This document shows, piece after piece, positions 14,001 to 18,395 of a stretch of 18,395 nt of DNA. The position numbers and the translations under genes are program-made. How positions within the stretch are numbered: position 1 is the first letter of the stretch; each line of letters begins with the position of its first letter. A model generated the notes under the pieces. That model saw only the letters and a list, made by a program, of their open reading frames with translations. It was not told the origin of the DNA and did no database searches. Origin of the DNA: Planctomycetota bacterium (GTDB taxonomy: Bacteria > Planctomycetota > Phycisphaerae > Sedimentisphaerales > Anaerobacaceae). Location: NCBI GenBank assembly GCA_020344865.1, contig CP070830.1, forward strand, positions 2,073,023-2,091,417, in the 5' to 3' direction.

Positions 14001-16004
14001 ATGGCAAAAGACATCGAGAAACAAATCGAGCGGCTGCGGGAGGAGATTCGAGGGCACGATTATCTCTATTACGTGCTCAATCAGCCGAAAATCAGCGACC
14101 GGCAATATGATAAGCTCTTTGCCGAGCTAAGGAAACTGGAAGAGGCGAATCCGCAGTTTATAACCGGCGATTCACCCACTCAGCGGGTTTCGGAAAGGCC
14201 GCTGGAAGGTTTTACCAACGTCCGGCACGCAGTGCCGATGCTGAGTATGGACAACACGTATAACGCCGATGAGCTAAGGGCCTTTGACGAGAGAGTAACG
14301 AAGCAGCTTGGAAGTAAAGAGTATGATTATGTAGTCGAATTGAAGATTGACGGGGTCGCGATAAGTCTTCTCTACGAGGATGGGATTCTGGTTACGGCCG
14401 CTACCCGCGGTGACGGCGAAGTGGGGGATGATGTGACCGCCAACGTGCGGACAATTAAGGCCGTGCCGCTCACACTATTGGGCCGCGATACAATCCCAGC
14501 CGTGCTCGAAGTTCGCGGCGAAGTCTATATGCCCACAAGCGCTTTTATCGAGCTGAACAAACTTCGCGCAGAAGCCGGCGAGCCGGCCTTCGCTAATCCG
14601 CGAAATGCCGCGGCAGGCTCCCTGAAGCTGCTGGATTCAAGAATTACCGCTGCGAGGAACCTTTCGTTCTTCGCATACGCGACCGGCGAGATTTCCGAAC
14701 CGCTGGCGGACAATCACTATCGAACATTACAGAGATTCCAAAGGCTCGGCCTGCCGGTTAATCCCGATATCCAAAGAGCAAAAGATATCAATGAAGTAAT
14801 AGATATTTGTTTTAGCTGGAGTGAGAAACGGTTGAAACTCGGCTACCTGATTGACGGAATGGTGATAAAGATCAACCGTTTCGAGCAGCGGGAAATATTA
14901 GGCGCTACGGGCAGGGCGCCGCGGTGGTGCATTTCGTATAAATTCGCCGCCGAGCAGGCTGAGACTATCGTCGAATCAATCGATGTTCAGGTCGGCAAGA
15001 GTGGCATTCTGACACCGGTAGCCAATCTGACGCCCGTGCAATTATCCGGTACGACGGTCAAGCGGGCAAGCCTGCATAATTTCGATGAATTGAACCGGCT
15101 TGGTGTACGGTGCGGTGACACTGTGGTCATTGAAAAGGCCGGCGAGATAATCCCGCAGGTGGTGGAAGTAAAAAAAGAATTAAGGCCGGCCGGCACAAAA
15201 CCTTTTAAGGCCCCTCAAAAGTGTCCGAATTGTGGCTCGGCGGTGGCCAAGGACGAAGACGGTGTTTATATCCGGTGCCTCAATCCGGGTTGTCTGGGGC
15301 AACTGAAGGAGCGTCTGAAATATTTTGCCGGACGCGGGCAGATGGACATCGAACATCTTGGGACGGCCCTGATTGAGCAGTTAACAGAAACGGGGATGGT
15401 CAAGAATTTCGCGGACCTCTACAAATTACAGAAATCGGAGCTGGCCGGTCTGGAACGAATGGCCGAGAAAAGCGCCGGCAACGTGATAGATGCGATAGAG
15501 GCGAGCAAGACCCGGCCGTTATGGCGATTCATTACGGCTTTGGGCATTCGGCATATCGGAGGCCAGTCGGCACAGATTTTAGCTGAGCATTTCGGCTCGC
15601 TTGATGCCCTTATGAACGCGAGAGAAGAGGAGCTTGGGTCTATAGACCAGATCGGGCCGACAATGGCAGAAAGTGTGTATGAATATTTTCGCAATCCGGC
15701 TAACCGGACGGTAATCGACCAGCTATTGGCAGCGGGCCTAAGGCCTCAGCAGCCAAAGGCACGTCTCCGGCAAAAGGGAAAATTGGCGGGCAAGACGATT
15801 GTTGTCACCGGCACATTAGAGAACTTCACACGCCAGCAAATAGAGCAAGCGATTAGGCAGGCTGGGGCGAAAGCATCATCGAGTGTAAGTAAAAAAACCG
15901 ATTTTGTGCTGGCCGGAGAAAATCCGGGAAGTAAACTCGACAAAGCCAGGGAGCTCGGCATTGAAGTGATAGATGAAAAGCAGTTTCTACAATTGATAGA
16001 GTAA
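14001..16004 (+). CDS. ligA: NAD-dependent DNA ligase
   Basis: LigA seals nicks in replication and repair using NAD+. The 667-residue protein has the full family order. Domain Ia is at residues 4-65 (YYVLNQPKISDRQYDKL). The adenylation domain has catalytic Lys115 in ELKIDG, RGDGEVGDDVT and MVIKIN. The OB fold follows (VGKSGILTPVANL, SLHNFDE, AGEIIPQV). A zinc finger has Cys408, Cys411, Cys426 and Cys431. Helix-hairpin-helix repeats (LGIRHIGGQSA, IDQIGPTMA) and a C-terminal BRCT domain (about 595-667, GKTIVVTGTLENFTRQQ) complete it. Length is normal and no residue is missing. ATG 14001 aligns with known starts. Eight bases separate it from ribD, which is probably co-transcribed. Confidence 0.97.
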   Translation: MAKDIEKQIERLREEIRGHDYLYYVLNQPKISDRQYDKLFAELRKLEEANPQFITGDSPTQRVSERPLEGFTNVRHAVPMLSMDNTYNADELRAFDERVTKQLGSKEYDYVVELKIDGVAISLLYEDGILVTAATRGDGEVGDDVTANVRTIKAVPLTLLGRDTIPAVLEVRGEVYMPTSAFIELNKLRAEAGEPAFANPRNAAAGSLKLLDSRITAARNLSFFAYATGEISEPLADNHYRTLQRFQRLGLPVNPDIQRAKDINEVIDICFSWSEKRLKLGYLIDGMVIKINRFEQREILGATGRAPRWCISYKFAAEQAETIVESIDVQVGKSGILTPVANLTPVQLSGTTVKRASLHNFDELNRLGVRCGDTVVIEKAGEIIPQVVEVKKELRPAGTKPFKAPQKCPNCGSAVAKDEDGVYIRCLNPGCLGQLKERLKYFAGRGQMDIEHLGTALIEQLTETGMVKNFADLYKLQKSELAGLERMAEKSAGNVIDAIEASKTRPLWRFITALGIRHIGGQSAQILAEHFGSLDALMNAREEELGSIDQIGPTMAESVYEYFRNPANRTVIDQLLAAGLRPQQPKARLRQKGKLAGKTIVVTGTLENFTRQQIEQAIRQAGAKASSSVSKKTDFVLAGENPGSKLDKARELGIEVIDEKQFLQLIE

Positions 16005-16012
16005 TACACGTT

Positions 16013-17155
16013 ATGGTTTCACAAGATGAGAAATATATGTGGATGGCATTGAAGCTGGCGCGGAGGGGTATCGGTTCGGTAGAGCCTAATCCTGCGGTCG
16101 GGGCGGTTATCGTCAAGGCCAATCAGATTATCGGCAGAGGCTGGCACAAAAGGTTCGGCGGCCCCCACGCGGAAATAAACGCTCTTGAAGACTGCAAGAC
16201 CTTAGGCGTCGGTCCCCGCGGCGCTGCGATGTATGTTACGCTCGAGCCGTGCTCCCACTATGGCAAGACCGGCCCCTGCACACAGGCCATAATCGAAGAC
16301 GGGCTGGCGAAGGTTATTGTCGCAACGGTTGACCCATCGGAGCATGCCAAAGGTAAGGGTATCGAGCAATTACGTAATGCGGGAATCGAAGTACAAACTG
16401 GCATCTGCCAGACCGAGGCCAGATTGCTGAATGCCCCTTTTATCAAGTATGCCGCCACCGGAAAATGCTGGGTGACATTGAAATGGGCACAAAGCATTGA
16501 CGGCAAAGTGGCCTGGGTGCACAAAGGCGATGAGCGACAATGGATTTCCGGCGAACAAAGCAGAAAAGACGTGCACAAATTGCGACGGCGTGCAGGAGGC
16601 ATATCGGTCGGAGTAAATACCGTAATCGCCGATGATCCGCTATTGACGGCCAGGCCAAGCAAAGGCAAGAAACTCGCGAGAATTGTGCTGGACAACAATT
16701 TAAGGCTTCCCTTTGACTGTAATCTGATTAAGACAGCTAAGAAAAGGCCTTTGCTGATATATACGAGCGAAAGCGCGGTACAAGTTAATCCGGAAATTGC
16801 GGCGAAAATAACTAAAAAGGGAGCCGAGGTGCTTGCTTATCCGGATACGGAAGGCCGGTCCAGCCTGCAATTTTTACTTGATGAGTTGAGTAAAAGCGGC
16901 ATCGGTCATCTGCTTGTCGAAGGCGGGCCGAAGGTGCTGACCTCATTTTTAAGAGAGCAGCTTGCCGATGAGATTGTCGTTTATATCGCACCGAAGATAT
17001 TAGGGGCGCAGGGCAGTATCGATATAACCGGGCCTATGGCCGAATTAGCGCAGGCTGTGGGCTTGCAATACGTCGATATCGAGTGCTTCGGAGACGATGT
17101 ACGCCTGACCGGCCTGACCGGAAAGGCACTTAGCGATATTTCGGTCTCACTCTGA
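16013..17155 (+). CDS. ribD: Bifunctional riboflavin biosynthesis deaminase/reductase RibD
   Basis: RibD performs two steps of riboflavin synthesis: deamination of the GTP-derived diaminopyrimidine, then reduction of its ribose with NADPH. Residues 1-145 are the zinc cytidine-deaminase-like domain: His52 and Glu54 in PHAEINAL, Cys80 and Cys89 in LEPCSHYGKTGPC. Residues from about 155 are the DHFR-like reductase: VTLKWAQSIDGKVA, WISGEQSRKDVHKLR, GVNTVIADDPLLTAR and LLVEGGPKVLTSFL. The 380-residue length is normal. ATG 16013 lies eight bases after ligA and has no clear ribosome binding site, so translational coupling is likely. No FMN riboswitch is seen, and no other rib gene is present in the window. 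Confidence 0.95.
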   Translation: MVSQDEKYMWMALKLARRGIGSVEPNPAVGAVIVKANQIIGRGWHKRFGGPHAEINALEDCKTLGVGPRGAAMYVTLEPCSHYGKTGPCTQAIIEDGLAKVIVATVDPSEHAKGKGIEQLRNAGIEVQTGICQTEARLLNAPFIKYAATGKCWVTLKWAQSIDGKVAWVHKGDERQWISGEQSRKDVHKLRRRAGGISVGVNTVIADDPLLTARPSKGKKLARIVLDNNLRLPFDCNLIKTAKKRPLLIYTSESAVQVNPEIAAKITKKGAEVLAYPDTEGRSSLQFLLDELSKSGIGHLLVEGGPKVLTSFLREQLADEIVVYIAPKILGAQGSIDITGPMAELAQAVGLQYVDIECFGDDVRLTGLTGKALSDISVSL

Positions 17156-17177
17156 AAATAATTTGGAATCGAGATAA

Positions 17178-18194
17178 ATGGACAAAAGAGAAGTGGTTAA
17201 ATTAGCGATTGAGGGACGCAAGGTCCCGTACGTTCCGTGGCAGTGTAATTTTACTTTTGAAGCGGCCGAGAAGCTGCGGAATCATTTTGGCCGGGATGAC
17301 TTGGACCGGGTCTTAGACAACCATTTCGTCAAGTTGGGCATGAATATGGGTATCTTTACCGCTCTGGGCAACGACCGTTTCCGTGATTTCTTCGGGGCGG
17401 TGTGGGACCGCAGCGTGGACAAGGACATCGGCATTGTTGAGACATACGTTTTGCCGGAGCCGACCCTGGCCGGATATGAATTTCCCGACCCGTTAGACAA
17501 ACGTTTTTTCGAGAATATTCCTGAACTGCTGTCCGAGTACGGGGATTGTTTCCGGGTCTTTAAGATTGGATTTTCGCTATACGAGCGGGCCTGGGCGATG
17601 CGGGGGATGGAGAAGCTGATGATGGATTTTTTAGACCATCCGGCATTCGTGCACGAGCTTTTGCAGCGAATAGCCGACTATAACATCGCCCAGATTACCG
17701 AGGCCCTCAAATATGATATAGACGCTGTCTATTTCGGCGATGACTGGGGCCAGCAGAGGGGCCTGCAAATGGGGCCTAAACTATGGCGGGAATTTATTCG
17801 GCCTCAGTTGAAACGGATGTACTCGGTTGCCCGGGATGCGGGCAAGTACGTTATTATCCATTCGTGCGGCAAGGTGGATGAGCTTTTTGACGATTTGATT
17901 GAAATCGGGCTCAATTGCTTTAACCCGTTTCAGCCTGAGGTTATGGAAGTCTTTGACCTTATGAAAAGGTACAGGGGACGGCTTGCCTTTCACGGCGGCC
18001 TGTCCACGCAGCGGACACTGCCCTTTGGCTCGGCCGAAGATGTTAAGAGCTCAACAGCCAAACTGCTGGAAGCCGGCAGGGATGGTGGATATATTTTCGC
18101 CCCGGCTCACGCCGTCGAGGGCGACGTCCCTTTGGCCAATATGCTGGCCTTTATAGAAGTCCTCCACAAGCAGAACGGATACAAGCGACGATAA
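17178..18194 (+). CDS. Uroporphyrinogen decarboxylase family protein (MtaA/HemE-like fold)
   Basis: A 338-residue member of the URO-D superfamily. Visible blocks are VYFGDDWGQQRGLQMGPKLW (185-203), VIIHSCG (225-231), FNPFQPE, FHGGLSTQRTLPFG and APAHAVEGDVPLANM (308-322). It lacks the N-terminal RFPVWxMRQAGRY block of true HemE, so porphyrin decarboxylation is unlikely. His228 and Cys230 correspond to the HxC zinc ligands of the cobalamin-dependent methyltransferases such as MtaA; the third position appears to be His311 where those enzymes have Cys. Family members of this kind often act in methyl-group or sugar catabolism, but the substrate cannot be told here. It follows ribD by 22 bases and may be in the same operon; GAG lies four bases upstream of the ATG. 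Confidence 0.85.
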   Translation: MDKREVVKLAIEGRKVPYVPWQCNFTFEAAEKLRNHFGRDDLDRVLDNHFVKLGMNMGIFTALGNDRFRDFFGAVWDRSVDKDIGIVETYVLPEPTLAGYEFPDPLDKRFFENIPELLSEYGDCFRVFKIGFSLYERAWAMRGMEKLMMDFLDHPAFVHELLQRIADYNIAQITEALKYDIDAVYFGDDWGQQRGLQMGPKLWREFIRPQLKRMYSVARDAGKYVIIHSCGKVDELFDDLIEIGLNCFNPFQPEVMEVFDLMKRYRGRLAFHGGLSTQRTLPFGSAEDVKSSTAKLLEAGRDGGYIFAPAHAVEGDVPLANMLAFIEVLHKQNGYKRR

Positions 18195-18294
18195 TTTTGT
18201 CTCGGCCCCGGATTTTTTCCTCCTTAAGATAGCTAACTTGTCTATTTGATACTCCAAACCAGCTTAAAACGGATTTTTTTGCCCTATTCTTTAC

Positions 18295-18324
18295 TTGATT
18301 TCACAGCCTCCTAGTTTATATAAT
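18295..18324 (+). promoter_or_regulatory. Promoter of the partial gene at the right edge
   Basis: TTGATT (18295-18300), an 18-bp spacer and a perfect TATAAT (18319-18324). Transcription should start near 18331, about 44 bases before the ATG. Confidence 0.6.
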
Positions 18325-18359
18325 CATATTATTAGCGAGGAGTTCCAAAGCATTACACT

Positions 18360-18369
18360 AAAGGAGGTG
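18360..18369 (+). promoter_or_regulatory. Very strong ribosome binding site
   Basis: AAAGGAGGTG is a near-complete anti-16S match, five bases before the ATG at 18375. It is much stronger than any other in the window and suggests a highly translated product. Confidence 0.85.
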
Positions 18370-18374
18370 TCATA

Positions 18375-18395
18375 ATGAAACGGCAATCAATTCTT
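18375..18395 (+). CDS. Start of an unknown gene, truncated by the window edge
   Basis: Only MKRQSIL can be read. The open frame, strong ribosome binding site and clear promoter make it a real gene start. The basic N-terminus would fit a signal peptide or prepilin leader, but seven residues do not allow a call. Confidence 0.7.

Noticed and set aside
18195..18290. Terminator after the URO-D-family gene
   Set aside because: T-runs occur (near 18214 and 18274), but no stem longer than three or four base pairs precedes them.

Overview
The window looks like a chromosomal piece of a planctomycete, most likely of the Phycisphaerae type. The evidence is a tandem set of LamG-domain proteins that begin mature sequence with a GAYVDVVDGL-type block and end in a VPEPAT sorting tail, together with a fused PurS-PurS-PurL and planctomycete-style housekeeping genes. 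This is inference from protein style, not from a marker gene. No phage, transposase, CRISPR array or plasmid function was seen.

Layout. (1) 1-218: C-terminal end of catalase-peroxidase KatG, with an in-frame TAA just inside the window. (2) 270-5059, minus strand: five consecutive genes for exported PEP-CTERM proteins, four LamG paralogues and one trypsin-like serine protease. They appear to form one operon, read from a consensus sigma-54 promoter at 5114-5129 with four GACAG-type activator boxes 83-147 bp upstream. (3) 5578-6135, plus: a promoter and a small membrane-anchored protein with four cysteine pairs. (4) 6308-7384, minus: accA, preceded by a promoter and a leader that holds a terminator-like hairpin. 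(5) 7647-13482, plus: tyrA, purL, a transglutaminase-like exported protein and purQ, tightly packed. (6) 13483-13800: a palindrome-rich patch, a strong terminator and tRNA-Asn(GTT) on the minus strand. (7) 14001-18194, plus: ligA, ribD and a uroporphyrinogen-decarboxylase-family gene. (8) 18295-18395: promoter, very strong ribosome binding site and first seven codons of another gene.

How the parts work together. The PEP-CTERM cluster should make surface or extracellular-matrix proteins that are exported by Sec and sorted by an exosortase encoded elsewhere. Sigma-54 control fits the PrsK/PrsR-type regulation known for such systems. TyrA, PurL, PurQ, AccA, LigA and RibD are core metabolism or DNA maintenance. 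PurL and PurQ would form one FGAM synthase, with the usual separate PurS replaced by two PurS-like domains fused to PurL; the exported transglutaminase-like gene between them has no evident link to purine synthesis.

Most worth a second look: the sigma-54 promoter and its activator boxes, the alternating duplication and locally homogenised sorting tails of the PEP-CTERM genes, the accA leader, and the gene inserted between purL and purQ.
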